From Sordaria brevicollis (taxonomy: Eukaryota; Ascomycota; Sordariomycetes; Sordariales; Sordariaceae), in the NCBI GenBank assembly GCA_033439795.1, contig JAUTDP010000001.1, forward strand, positions 2,232,001-2,296,000: a DNA stretch of 64,000 bases, given 5' to 3'. The translations under genes were made by a program, and so were the position numbers. Numbering within the stretch: the first letter of the stretch is position 1; each line of letters opens with the position of its first letter. Shown here one piece after another: positions 36,194 to 46,942 of the stretch. Under the pieces are notes generated by a model, which was not told where the DNA came from, searched no databases, and saw only the letters and a program-made list of their open reading frames with translations.

Positions 36194-36948
36194 CTAATTT
36201 CTTCTACAGAACCTCTTCTACGGCGCTTAGCGGACCCACCCTATAAAATGTAGGTCTCCTCTCCTCGAACTTTAATAAGAGGAGGTCTATTACGGTTTTG
36301 CGCGAAATGGCCGTCGACTGCAAAATCCCTATATAATTTTTTAACCTTTATAAAAGGTTTTTTATTAATAATTAAATAACGAAAAATAATAGGAAAGAAA
36401 TAAAATATATCGGAAAATAGTCTTTTTAAGGCCGTTTTATAGAATGTTTTTTTAAAGCGCTCGGACTATTCTTTTATATAAATTTAACCTTAAAGATATT
36501 CTTCCGTCGGCGATCAAACTTTTAGAATTTGAGATACTCTGGATTATTTAAATAAATATAATTATTATAATTGGGATAAATACATTACGAGGATGTTCTC
36601 AACGAGACGGTTCTAATGGTATTATTTTTAAAGTATACGGACCACCCGTTGAGGTAATACAACCTCGAAGGGGTTAATAATCTTTTTTTCTTCTTTCCAT
36701 TTAACGTTGCATTACCTCAATAAGTGGTCCGTACACTTTGAAAGTAGTACCGTTGGAACCGTCTCGTCGAGACCATCCTCGTGATTCTCTTTATATAACT
36801 ATACTAATTTTTTTCATTCAAATATTTCTTATTTTATACTTTTCCCCTATTTTCGACGGCCATTTTGCGCAAAACGCGCTCAGACCTGCTACCGCAGAAA
36901 AGGGGGGGGGTGGGGTTCGGAGGTTAGTGGGTCTGAGAACTGAGACTA
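36194..36948. mobile_element. 110-bp MITE, copy 2, split by a fold-back element
   Basis: Left half 36194-36260 matches 29074-29141 with RIP-type changes. The right half, about 36903-36948, matches the rest and ends GAGACTA. The break falls at CTCCTCT/GTGGGG of copy 1. About 640 bp of other DNA lies between the halves. Confidence 0.75.
36261..36902. mobile_element. Fold-back (long inverted repeat) element
   Basis: About 640 bp with terminal inverted repeats of about 34 bp (36283-36316 and 36855-36888; core TTTTGCGC and ATGGCCGTCG). A central inverted repeat has arms of about 76 bp (36584-36660 and 36709-36784) around a 48-base loop. The arms share GAGACGGTTC, TACGGACCAC and TTGAGGTAAT. The left outer part is much more AT-rich than the right outer part. 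No coding capacity seen, so it would have been moved in trans. Exact ends and target duplication are uncertain. Confidence 0.7.
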
Positions 36949-38236
36949 CTCACGGGCCGGCGGGAGCAGATTTTTCATACTTCGTTTGACGGAAAGAGTC
37001 GAGATCACCGAACCTGCAAAACCCCGAGATTCACGGCAAAAAAAGCACCCTAGTCCGACGGAAATACCCGTCATAATTCCTTGCAATGGAAGCCAAACAA
37101 ACGAAAGCAATATTTGCTCGTCTTCTCCGCGGCCTTGCTTTACTTTGTTGCTTTGCTTTATTCTTTGCTTTGTTTACTTTGGCTTGTCTACAACGCTGAG
37201 TCTGATCTGCCTAAATGGGATAGCTGAAGGTGAAGACTATCAGAAGACGTTCGGTGAAGCAAAAGGTTCACGACAAGTATGGTACCGTTATACAAGTCTT
37301 ACTGATAATGATTTGATTGACTACTGCAGAACCATCTGACAATCTGAGTTCTCCAGTCGTCCCTTATACTTCCTTCCTATAGCTCCATGAGTCTGGCTCA
37401 CCATCATGGTTCTGGCTCACTTGCGTGAGCATGGCTCACTTTAGTGTCGACCGTGAGCCTGTCCCACCTGATGGCATGCGTGAGCCTTACCCTGGCCTGA
37501 TGGGTACACAGCCGTGACAGCCTTGCCTCTTTTTAGCTGGTGGCTCGGTTGGCCCGTGTACGTCACGCAGAGTGGCATGTCCGTATCGCACTACGATGTC
37601 AAGGACTGCATGTTCTCCGGAGATGTAAAGTGCCGGAGGAATGTTTGACGCACGCGTTGACGAAGCCCCGCCCCTTAGCCTGCACCAAATGAAAAAGCCT
37701 CATACTTATAGCTGGCTCTTAGTCTTACTTGTAGCTAGTTTGGCGATCTTCGGGCCGGCCGGCTGCGGAAACACCACGGACAAAGGATTAGTATGCCAAG
37801 ATCTTTCGGGAAGGAGTTTTGTATGGCAACTACGGGACCCTCGATCTGAATTCTCAGAGCGGGGATGGAAAGGGTAAGGGGGGTTGCTGATACAAGGCGG
37901 GATGCGAAGCTTTGACAGCCATAGATATCAAGGGAATCGAATGTTCGAGGAGCGGACGTTGATCGACTATGGAACAGCTCGGGACACGAGAAGATGGGTT
38001 GGTGAGTCAGTACGTAAAGGCAAACGCTAAGGCCACATCGCTCAGGACACGGGGAGAATCGGATGGCGATCCTGAAAGCGGCTATTAGTGCCCCGCCATG
38101 ATGAAACAGCGAGGGACGGCACGCCGACGTCCCACCGATATTCTTCCACCACTCGTCTTTATGGCAATGGCGTCATCCGCCTTTGCCCACTGCATATCAG
38201 TCGTGGCCCGATATCGGGGGTAGTATGGAAGCTACG
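36949..38236. other. Upstream half of the GC-normal NMT1 island
   Basis: Unique-looking DNA of normal composition. Two plus-strand open frames (36986-37339, 37641-37877) have no family resemblance and no convincing start context, so I do not call them genes. A cluster of GGCTCAC/GTGAGCC motifs lies at 37394-37486. The rest shows nothing clear and is probably NMT1 upstream DNA. Confidence 0.45.
37394..37486. repeat. Cluster of six GGCTCAC/GTGAGC motifs
   Basis: TGGCTCAC at 37394-37401, 37413-37420 and 37432-37439; its complement GTGAGC(C) at 37425-37430, 37453-37459 and 37480-37486. Both orientations are present within 93 bp, about 750 bp upstream of the NMT1 TATA box. Either a set of protein-binding sites or the remains of a minisatellite. 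Confidence 0.5.
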
Positions 38237-38243
38237 TATATAA
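38237..38243 (+). promoter_or_regulatory. TATA box of NMT1
   Basis: TATATAA. A start site about 30 bases on falls in the pyrimidine run CTTTTCCCCCC (about 38274-38286), giving a leader that contains both alternative donor sites described for this gene. Confidence 0.6.
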
Positions 38244-38388
38244 CTCGAGCACCCGCATTGAGTGGTAACCTTGCCTTTTCCCCCCAAACAACTCGACATT
38301 CCGCTCCTGAATCAGTCCGTATCGACAGTTGACTCTGCTATACCATTGGTACGCGACCAGCGTCCGAAAAGCCATAACACCTATTACA

Positions 38389-38408
38389 ATGGGAACTCCA
38401 GGATCGAG
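38389..38408 (+). promoter_or_regulatory. Upstream ATG/uORF of NMT1 (first part)
   Basis: ATG at 38389 lies between the two donor sites. Unspliced, the frame stops after 7 codons (AGG TAA). Spliced from the proximal donor at 38409 to 38649, it runs 19 codons and ends at a TAA that overlaps codons 6-7 of the NMT1 frame, past the true ATG. Such an overlapping frame should strongly reduce NMT1 translation. Confidence 0.7.
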
Positions 38409-38648
38409 GTAAAGTAGACAAGACAGCTACCGGGTGTCCATGTTGGTTTCGCCACAGTTCGTTCACTCTTATCGCTCTTTCATGCCTTGTATTCAAAGGT
38501 CTTGAATGGGTTTGATACGATGGGCCAACTGCGGCAGTACCTATTGGTCTGAGAAATACCGGCGAACTTGATCTGGATAATACCAGCGAAAGGATTGGCT
38601 TCTTGGGACCCCTTCCCCTCTTATTGAAGATCAACTAATTCTTCGCAG
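38409..38648 (+). other. Proximal-donor leader intron of NMT1
   Basis: Donor GAG|GTAAAG at 38409, same acceptor as the distal intron; 240 nt containing the aptamer. Just upstream, 38398-38405 (CCAGGATC) can pair, with one bulged G, with GATCTGG at 38570-38576 of the aptamer. Without ligand this pairing would mask the donor; with TPP bound it would be freed. Confidence 0.75.
38425..38600 (+). ncRNA. TPP (thiamine pyrophosphate) riboswitch
   Basis: Eukaryotic TPP aptamer in the 5' leader intron of the thiamine gene NMT1. The invariant elements are present: CTGAGA at 38549-38554, GATCTGGATAATACCAGCG from 38570, then AAAGGAT. Helix P1 pairs AGCTA (38425-38429) with TGGCT (38596-38600). P2 pairs CCGG (38430-38433) with CCGG (38559-38562). 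P3 is greatly extended, as in fungal examples: CCA (38438) with TGG (38545), GGT (38445) with ACC (38539), and GCCACAGTT (38451-38459) with AACTGCGGC (38527-38535), one mismatch. P5 pairs CTGG/CCAG. It senses TPP and switches between the two leader donors, so that TPP lowers NMT1 protein output. This is the mechanism shown for N. crassa NMT1. Confidence 0.96.
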
Positions 38649-38669
38649 GTTTGCTCGTGTTGCGCCAAC

Positions 38670-39875
38670 ATGTCTGCGGATAAGATAACTTTCCTCACCA
38701 ACTGGTAAGCTCCAATCACTCATGTATGCCGAAGCTTGTCGTGTCAACCGCTGACGCAATACAGGCACGCTACGCCGTACCATGCACCGCTTTACCTTGC
38801 CCAGGCCAAAGGGTTCTTCAAAGAAGAGGGCATCCAGGTGGCTCTCCTGGAGCCCAACGACCCCAGCGTAATTCATGCGGTCTCAATGTGCCAGTTCCCG
38901 GGCACTGGCTAACAGAGCATGGCAGGACGTAACCGAAATTATCGGCAGCGGCAAAGTTGACCTTGGTTTCAAGGCCATGATTCACACTCTTGCTGTAAGA
39001 TTCGCAACCCTCAGCCGGGGATTGCTCACAAGATGGTCAAGTGCTAATACTTCAAACAGGCCAAAGCCCGTAACTTCCCTGTCCTCTCGATTGGCAGCCT
39101 TCTGGACGAACCCTTCACCGGCGTCGTCTACCTCAAGGATTCCGGAATCACCGCCGACTTTAGGTCCCTCAAGGGCAAGCGTATCGGCTACGTCGGCGAG
39201 TTTGGCAAGATTCAGATCGATGAGCTCACTTCGCACTACGGCCTGACTCCCGCCGATTACACCGCCGTCCGCTGCGGCATGAACGTCTCCGGTGCCATTA
39301 TCAAGGGGGATATTGACGCCGGCATCGGCCTAGAGAACGTGCAGATGGTTGAGCTGGAGGATTGGCTTGCTACCCAGGGCCGGGACAAGGCCGACGTCCA
39401 GATGCTTCGCATTGACGAGCTCGCGGAACTCGGATGCTGCTGCTTCTGCTCGATTCTCTACATCGGCAATGAGACCTTCATCGCGCAGAATCCGGACAAG
39501 GTTCGGGCCTTCATGCGCGCCGTCAAGAAAGCGACTGACTTTGTCCTGGCAAACCCGCACGCTGCGTGGAAGGAGTATGTTGACTTCAAGCCTGTTATGG
39601 GCACTGAGCTCAACAGAAAGATCTTTGAGCGCAGCTACGCATACTTCTCCGAGGACCTCAAGAACGTCGAGCGCGACTGGGCCAAGGTCACCAAATATGG
39701 TCAAGGACTTCAGGTCCTGGGCCCAGAGTTCACACCAAACTATACCAACGAATTTCTTGACTGGGCTCTGCAGCCGGCTTCCATTGACCCTACTGGCGAC
39801 CAGAGGCGAATGGTTGAGCTCCAGAAGAATGTGGCTAGCTGCGGTGGCTTCCGCCGCTTGCCCCTATGTCACTAG
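38670..39875 (+). CDS. nmt1: NMT1/THI5-type HMP-phosphate synthase (thiamine pyrimidine)
   Basis: Four exons, 38670-38704, 38765-38867, 38926-38994 and 39060-39875, giving 340 aa. The enzyme makes 4-amino-5-hydroxymethyl-2-methylpyrimidine phosphate, the pyrimidine half of thiamine, from pyridoxal phosphate and one of its own histidines, so each molecule turns over once. The key residues of yeast Thi5 are in place: Lys62 (PLP-binding) and His66 (donor) in [10 protein letters not shown], and the iron-binding CCCFC motif in [13 protein letters not shown]. The periplasmic-binding-protein-like fold is covered from [26 protein letters not shown] through [42 protein letters not shown] and [32 protein letters not shown] to [14 protein letters not shown]. 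Introns are 60, 58 and 65 nt, all GT-AG. The gene is intact despite RIP-mutated DNA on both sides. It is regulated by the leader riboswitch. Confidence 0.97.
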
Positions 39876-41239
39876 CGGTCGGGAAAAGAGCCCCGAAATG
39901 GGTCGAAGGCGTGACTGGTGGAACGGGGTTGTCTTTGCTGTGGATGGCGGAGGGCAACCGAGAGTTTCCTTCCAAGCTTGGCTGCTATAGTCCGGGATCT
40001 TGTTGCGCAACCATTGGGTTTTGGTGGATAGAAGAGGCTCGTATTTCTGGGGACGGTCTGGAGTTGATGATGGCTTCGTCGACTCGGTTCCAGATGAGAG
40101 TATCGTGTGGATGATCGATGATGGCCTCAAAAGTGTAGCGAGGGCGTCTGCGTCATTAGTAAACGTCTATTTCTCTAGTCTATCTTCGAGCTGCGCTCTC
40201 ACACCGTGGAGAAATGCGGGAGATATGGTGACCTATCGACATGTCGACACTCAGCAGCATCTGCTTGGCGCCAAGCAAGGATGATTTGATACCTCTATCC
40301 ACTATACAGCAGAGGTACAGGGCAAGACTGCTCTTGGTCCTTGGACCTTCCCTAATCTCCGCCTTTCCGTGTCGCTTGAAAGTCGTCTGGAACTACGAGC
40401 GCAGTCATCGAGGCATCGTAGCTTTGAGGAAGGAACGTCTTGACTGCAGAGGGGATGCTATGGTTGCTGATTCATGAATCGAGTTTATGAAAAGTGCCGG
40501 GAATTCCTCTGTCATGCCATCTAGTGATTTGGGGTGTTTTGTCTGTTGAAGTATTGTCTGAGTACTTGTTAGATAGGGGGTGCAGATCTGCACCTCAGCC
40601 TTGATTCGGAAGCCTGGGGACCCTTTTTCGGAGATAAAAGGAGGACTCCGTCCTCTCTTTTTAGAAGCAGGCAGGCAAGACTCCTTCCTCAAGACAAGAC
40701 ACTCATTTTCCAGAAAAAAATCGTCCCTCTGAACCGTTAAGTGAAAAACCCTTTGTTGTTGAGAAACTAACCAACAGATCTGCTCCTCGCCATACGTTTT
40801 CGTGTGGTGTAGGCTCCCTTCGTTATTGGTGTGGTTTTTGCTCCATTTCAACGCAGAGGCCAAGCCCACTATACCAGTGACAATGGGTCCTTTTACTTGT
40901 TTCCTCTCATGTATTCGTAAGCCCTGAGGAGGCCTTCCGTTATACTAATGCTCTTTGTAAGGGGACAGCAGAGCGTGACGCAGATGCTGGCCAATGAGAA
41001 TCAATTAAGGTTCTACGAAGACAAGAAGGAAAGAAAGACCAGCCCGTAGGGCAGGTCTAGCTGGCCAACCTTATAAGGCCGTGCGCGGCTGTTTGGATGC
41101 TTCAGGTATCAAGGTGGTGTTCTTGGCGTCGAGACAGCCCGAGCGTTCTGGGGCTGCCGCTCCATTGCCGGTACGGCACGGTCGCTCGGGTGCAGAATGG
41201 TTGTCTGGCCAATCAGATGCCAGATGCCAGTACTGGGCG
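39876..41239. other. 3' flank of NMT1 up to the second copia element
   Basis: GC-normal DNA without a recognisable gene. A 154-codon minus-strand frame (40405-40869) has no family match. Nothing else supported. Confidence 0.45.
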
Positions 41240-41244
41240 CCAGA

Positions 41245-41418
41245 TGTGATAATAGCGGTAATATTGGGGCAGCAAAGAAGGCTTGATTGTGTGTAACTGT
41301 GTGTAAGATTCTATAGACGTGTAGATCTCTGGTCACTGTAAAATCCCTCAAACTCCAAACCTCGGTTATAATTACGTACACTCTATCCTCCTAGAGTAGG
41401 CCATTTAATATTGTAATA
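41245..41418 (-). repeat. 3' LTR (left) of copia copy 2
   Basis: 174 bp starting TGTGATAATAGCGG. It keeps many G and C bases in its outer half. Confidence 0.92.
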
Positions 41419-42629
41419 TACCCCTTTAGATTTAGGCTATAAACTAGCGCTAAATTTACCTAGAAATACCCTACAATCTATTTACCTCTTAGAATCTTAT
41501 ACCTTTATAACTAAATTATTATAATAGTAATTCTAGAATTTTTATTTATTACATTAATTTTTAAATAAATTATAAAGTTTATTTACCAATTTATTTATAG
41601 CCTCCTCCTCGTTTATCTCCTCCTAAAAACCCTTATTTTCCTTTTCCGAATCTATTTCTCTAAATATCCTTACTACAATAAACGCGTTAATAATCTCCTA
41701 TAATTTCATTAAAGGGCGTTAAAATTCGACGAACTTTAATTATATTATTAAAATAGCATAGTCCGTAGGTTTAAAATTCTTTATAAGGCTATTTATAATT
41801 TATTCTTTAATAGGGATATAAATAACGTCGATAAAGTTTCTTTCTTATATTTAGCGTAATTAATATTTATATACGTTAATATATTTTAATTTAATTATTA
41901 ATTATATATTTTCTTTAATTATAAATTAAATCGTTTATTTATTATTATATCCTATAGGTATAGCCTACTAATTTAAATTTACGGTTAATTTATTTAAAAG
42001 ACAGCGAATATAAATGGCTTTTTTAGCGCTTTGATTAAAGGATAATAGTTTTACTTTTATAAAAGAAGTAGTTATTATATTTTATTTATTAGCGCGCTAA
42101 TTAACTATTACGCTTAATAACCTTAATATAAACGCTTAAAAGTTTTTATAGTTAAGGGAATTATTTATAAAAGAGGAATTAATTATTATATAGAAATCCT
42201 ATTTATTAAATCTATTTAATTAGAGGGTATAATTTTAAATCGATAATGAATAAAGGAGGATTTAATTTATAATTTTATAATATATTAAATTAGGGTTAAA
42301 ATTGAACCGAACGAATTTAAAAATAGGGAAAGTAATATTTAAGCGTATAATAATAATAATATAGAAGATAAAACCGATTTTGACTTAATAAATTATAATT
42401 TTATAGAGTAGTATTTTATCTTCGTAGAATATTAATTCCTTTTTAATTATAAGTATTTAGAAGAATTTCTTCGTCTTTTTAACCTTCTTTACAATTTTTT
42501 TAATATATTCGCATTAAAATAATTAGATTAATTATTTTTTACAATTACAAATAATTTCGATTCTTAGGAATTATTTTAATTCTTTTCTACCGGTAAATTT
42601 ATACTTTTTTTATAAGGTAACGATTATTT

Positions 42630-42720
42630 TTTTAATTATAATAATTTCTTTATCTTTATTTAAATAAGTAATAACAATATTATCGACGTAGAAGAATAAA
42701 AAAACGTTATCCTTGCGTAG
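42630..42720 (-). pseudogene. Reverse transcriptase active-site relic, copia copy 2
   Basis: Minus-strand reading VFLFFYVDNIVITYLNKDKE. This is the copia YVDD box with the second Asp changed to Asn, a single G-to-A type change. Confidence 0.85.
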
Positions 42721-45700
42721 AATATTAAATTTAAAAGGGATAGGGGATATATTTATAATTATAAAGGTCTTAGTGAATTTTTATTACTATAAAAGAGGTA
42801 ATTTCCGTAAATTATATAACGTTCGAAGTAAATAAATTATTTAGCCTTTCTTTTAATATTTAAGAAGAATTTATATATATATTAATTTATTTAATAAAAT
42901 ATTAATAAAGGTATTCCTTATATTATATTAAATTAAATCGAAATTAAAATACGTAATAATAATTATAAAAATACGAAATAATTTAATTATTAATATAATT
43001 GCGTAGGTTTTTCGAATCCTATCCTTAATTTATTAATTTCCTTTTACTATTAATCGAATTTTATACTTTTAAAATTTATTATCTTAATCGAATTTATAAA
43101 CGTAAACCTATTATAATCTTAGAACTTCTTTATTAAATACCTCCCTAATATTTATTTACTTTTAAAATTTTATTTTATAATATTCTACTAAGTATTCCTT
43201 TTCGGTAATAATAAATAATTCCCCTATAGGGTATAAAGAGAATTTATAATAATAATTTAGGAGCGGTAGAAAGTCTAACCGGTAAAGGGTCTTTAATAGG
43301 CTTTATTTCTATAAATAATTAACCTTCTCCCTTATTAATTTTAATTTAGAATTATAATTAGAATCAATTTCGATTCCCCTCTTTTATATTTCTTTTAAAA
43401 ACGCTTAATCTACGACCGTATTTCCTTAAAGACTTATAGGATAATTTTTCCGCCCGGCGAAGAATAATATTACCTAATTAAAGTATTAATTTATAATTAA
43501 TTATAAATCTTCGTTGGATTTCGAAAGACTATTAATTAGAAAGGAAATTAATATATTATTTAGGGTTAAGGACGTTAAATAATACCTTTTATCCTTTAAA
43601 TTTATTATTATATTTTAGAAATTTAATAGTAATTACGAAGGTAAAAGTTTTTTTAGAAATTCCAATTAAATTTCTAACCCTATTTTAAGGACCGTTAAAA
43701 ATTAACTTAATAATATTAAAGTAATTTCTAATTCTTATATTTATAATAAGTATTAACCTATTTATATTTATTTTTAATATTAATTTTTTAATATTTCTTT
43801 TTTTTTCCTTTCTTTTAAAGTATTAATCGTATTATTTACGTCGATTAGAAAACTTAGGGTAATAAAATTAAACGTTAAATTTTCGAAGGCTAACGGTAAT
43901 TCGAAAATATTTATTTCGGTGGTATTTATATTATAAAGAGTTTTTAATTATACGGCTAATTCGTTAAAGGAAACCTTTAGGGATTTATAGAACTTTTATA
44001 CATTATTAATAAATATTTCGTTTTTATTAAATACAATATTTCGCATTACGATAATTGAATTAGTATATAGGTTTTAAATTTAGTATTAATTCGAAGATTA
44101 ATAATTAATTAAATATTTAATTTACATTCGTTCCTTAAGTTTCTTAATCTTGTTTTTACTATTTATAATATTAGTTATAAAAGCGAAGGTTTTATAATTA
44201 TAGACTTTTAAGTATACGATTATTGGGGAAGGATTTATTAAAAGAATTTTATTATTTTTGAAATTAAAATAAGTTTCGAACTTCTTTTTAAAGGATTTTT
44301 AATAATATTTTACTTTGGGCATTAAATTATATAAGTATATTACTATATACGTTATTTTTAATTATAAAATTTCCGGTAAATTCGTATTAATATATATTAA
44401 TACTGCCTTCGTATTAATTATACCCCCTAAACGTTCTATACTTCTATTCTACGCCTACGTATAAAGGGCGGAAGATTTAATAAATATACCGCGATAGGCT
44501 AATTAAGCTATAATCTTATAATTGCTAATTATTTCGTTATTATATTCAATTATTCGAAGAATAATATTATATTAAATTTATAAATTTATAAAGAGGTTTT
44601 AGAAATTAATTAGAATAGTATTAACTTCCCGGCTACTTAAATAATAAATTTAAATATATTTAGACTACCGATTTACAATTACTATTAAGCTTAAATATTC
44701 CCTACTTTATATTTTAGTTTTAATATAAGAAAAGAAATCGATAGCGAATCGTAATCCTAAACCTTTAAAGTAATTACGAAATTCTTTACGTACTTAGCGC
44801 TTTAATTTAACTAAAGTATACAAATTATAATATATTATATCCAGCCCTTTAAAACGGACCCTATAAATTTATTTAATAAATTTTACGAGTGTATTTAATC
44901 TTAGGTAGCTAAATCGAAAATATTAACGAAGGGCTTCACTTTTTTATAACCTCCATTAAAAATAATTAAAAATATATACCATAAAAGAAAATTCATTAAT
45001 ATTATTCAATATTAAGGGGACGTATTCTAAAATAAATTATTTATATACGGAATAAACGTAATAAATTAGTGAATTTATAAGGCTAGAACGAAGGTAACCG
45101 TTCTTATAATCTTAATAAATATAGTTATCTTCGAATTATTTTAAGGAAATAAAATTATACACTATATTTAATATTAATATAACGTTAAAGAGGATTAATT
45201 CCTTTATCCTATCGTTATTCTAGACCTTAATAATAATATTTCCGTATCTTTTAATAGCAATTTAGCTACTCCTAACCTATATATAATTATTAATATTTAT
45301 AGGAGTAAAGTTTTTAAAATAATTAACTTTATTAAAAATATAAATTATTATACTTAAATCGAGAATTATAGAGTCTTTTAACAAATATACGGCGTAAAAA
45401 TCCGTAAATATTAAGAAATTATTCTTACCTACTAAACGATTATAAAATTACTTTTAAATAAATTCGTTATCCTTTTATTTACATAATTAAATAATAATAT
45501 CTTTAAATTTTTTATCTTTCTTTATATTTATTAAAGTACGTTTTTTAATCTCCTTATTTTCGATTTATCTTTCGAATACGATTTAAGGGCGTATATAATA
45601 ATATTTATAAACGTTATAACCTTATTAATCGTAAAGCCTATAAGTATTACGGCGGGTTTTATATACATATTAAAATAGGGAAAAGGTTTTTTTTTTATTA

Positions 45701-46730
45701 ATTAATTTAAAAGAAGGTTTTTTATTATTATTATTATTTGTTAGGGTTACAACCTCTTCCCATCCTTCTCTAATATCCGTACTAGGGTATTAATTATTAT
45801 TATTAGGAGCGTCCTCTATAATAAGCTCTCCGCTTAATATAGCCGCAAATATTATACCTTTTAACGGGGGGGTTAACCAACCCTTTACTTAAATAGGATT
45901 TACTATTACTATTTTACGAAAATTTTTAATAACAGTACAAAATCCTATATTTATACAATTATTCTTTATAACCTCCTTATTATATTACAATTAATACGAA
46001 TCTACTTAAATAGAGTAAAGACTTCCCTTAATAGCGAAATAAAATTCGGTAAATTAAATATTAGGATTTATAGCCTTAAAAACTTTACGCGCTTTATATA
46101 AGGCTATAATCTATTCCTATTAAAATAATTAAATTATTTAATCGCAATTAGCGTGGCCGAAGCGTAGGATAGCGATTAATTAGGCTTTAACTAATTTCTT
46201 AGCTTCTTTATTATTAAAATATATTACTTTAATAAAATTATTATACTATTCGTAAATTCCGGAGCGTTTAATAAAATTAGTCTTATAATATAAATTTTTA
46301 ATAATTTTTATTATTTATAAATTTAATTAGGTTTTTTTAGCTCCGAAATTTATAATAACCTTTAAATCGGTATATTAATCGTTTTTTTCAATTATATAAT
46401 CGCAATAATTATATTCGTAATAAAAACTATTATATACAACAATAATAAATAATTTTTTAAAACGGGCCTTTTTTTTAATTACGGTTTCTCCTTCGGGTTC
46501 CTCGCCTCTATAATCTTCGATATTAGGCTCGACGGGTTTAATAGGCTAAGGCTACCAATTTATAGGATCGATATAATCCTATAGCCTTAAATTTTAAACT
46601 TAGGAAATAAAAGTATTTTCTTAAATAGGCTAATTTTTTAATAAATTGAAATAAATATTATTAATCTTCGACGACGATATTATTATTATTATTATTAGCG
46701 TAATTCGGTTGAATCGGTAAGACTTTTAAT

Positions 46731-46904
46731 TATAATAATAACGGTAATATTAGGGTAGCAAAGAAGGTTTAATTATATGTAATTATATGTAAGACTCTGC
46801 AGACGTGTAGATCTCTAGTTACTGTAAAATCCCTCAGACTCCAAACTTTGGTTATAATCACGTGCACTCTGTCCTCCCAGAGTGGGCCACCCAATATTAT
46901 AACA
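46731..46904 (-). repeat. 5' LTR (right) of copia copy 2
   Basis: 174 bp ending CCAATATTATAACA, the same length as the left LTR. The outer half is almost free of RIP changes. Confidence 0.92.
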
Positions 46905-46942
46905 CCAGACCCGTTATACTCTTTAATGTGCGCCGCTGCGCG

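Larger units (their letters stand above)
38349..38648 (+). other. Distal-donor leader intron of NMT1
   Basis: Donor GTACGC at 38349, acceptor TTCGCAG ending at 38648 after an ACTAAT branch region. Using it removes 300 nt, including the whole riboswitch and the only upstream ATG, leaving a leader with no ATG before the start at 38670. This is the form expected to be well translated. The donor is chosen by position and consensus, not by transcript data. Confidence 0.6.
41245..46904 (-). mobile_element. RIP-mutated Ty1/copia retrotransposon, copy 2
   Basis: 5,660 bp with 174-bp LTRs (41245-41418 and 46731-46904) and a perfect 5-bp target duplication CCAGA at 41240-41244 and 46905-46909. It is the same family as the element at 30513-36193: the LTRs and interior run colinear. 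The polypurine tract next to the left LTR on the minus strand (CTAAAGGGG) sets the direction right to left. The reverse transcriptase box reads FFYVDNIVITYL on the minus strand with YVDN at 42679-42690, only one Asp lost. The interior is strongly AT-rich and full of stops. Confidence 0.93.

Noticed and set aside
36986..37339. 117-codon plus-strand frame in the NMT1 island
   Set aside because: No family resemblance, weak start context and a composition unlike the neighbouring genes.
37641..37877. 78-codon plus-strand frame with a hydrophobic stretch
   Set aside because: Looks superficially like a lipoprotein leader, but lacks family matches and a plausible gene context.
38265..38270. GTAACC as the distal donor of the NMT1 leader intron
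   Set aside because: It lies only about 25 bases after the TATA box, so it would be upstream of or at the transcription start.
40405..40869. 154-codon minus-strand frame downstream of NMT1
   Set aside because: No recognisable motif; likely chance opening in GC-normal DNA.
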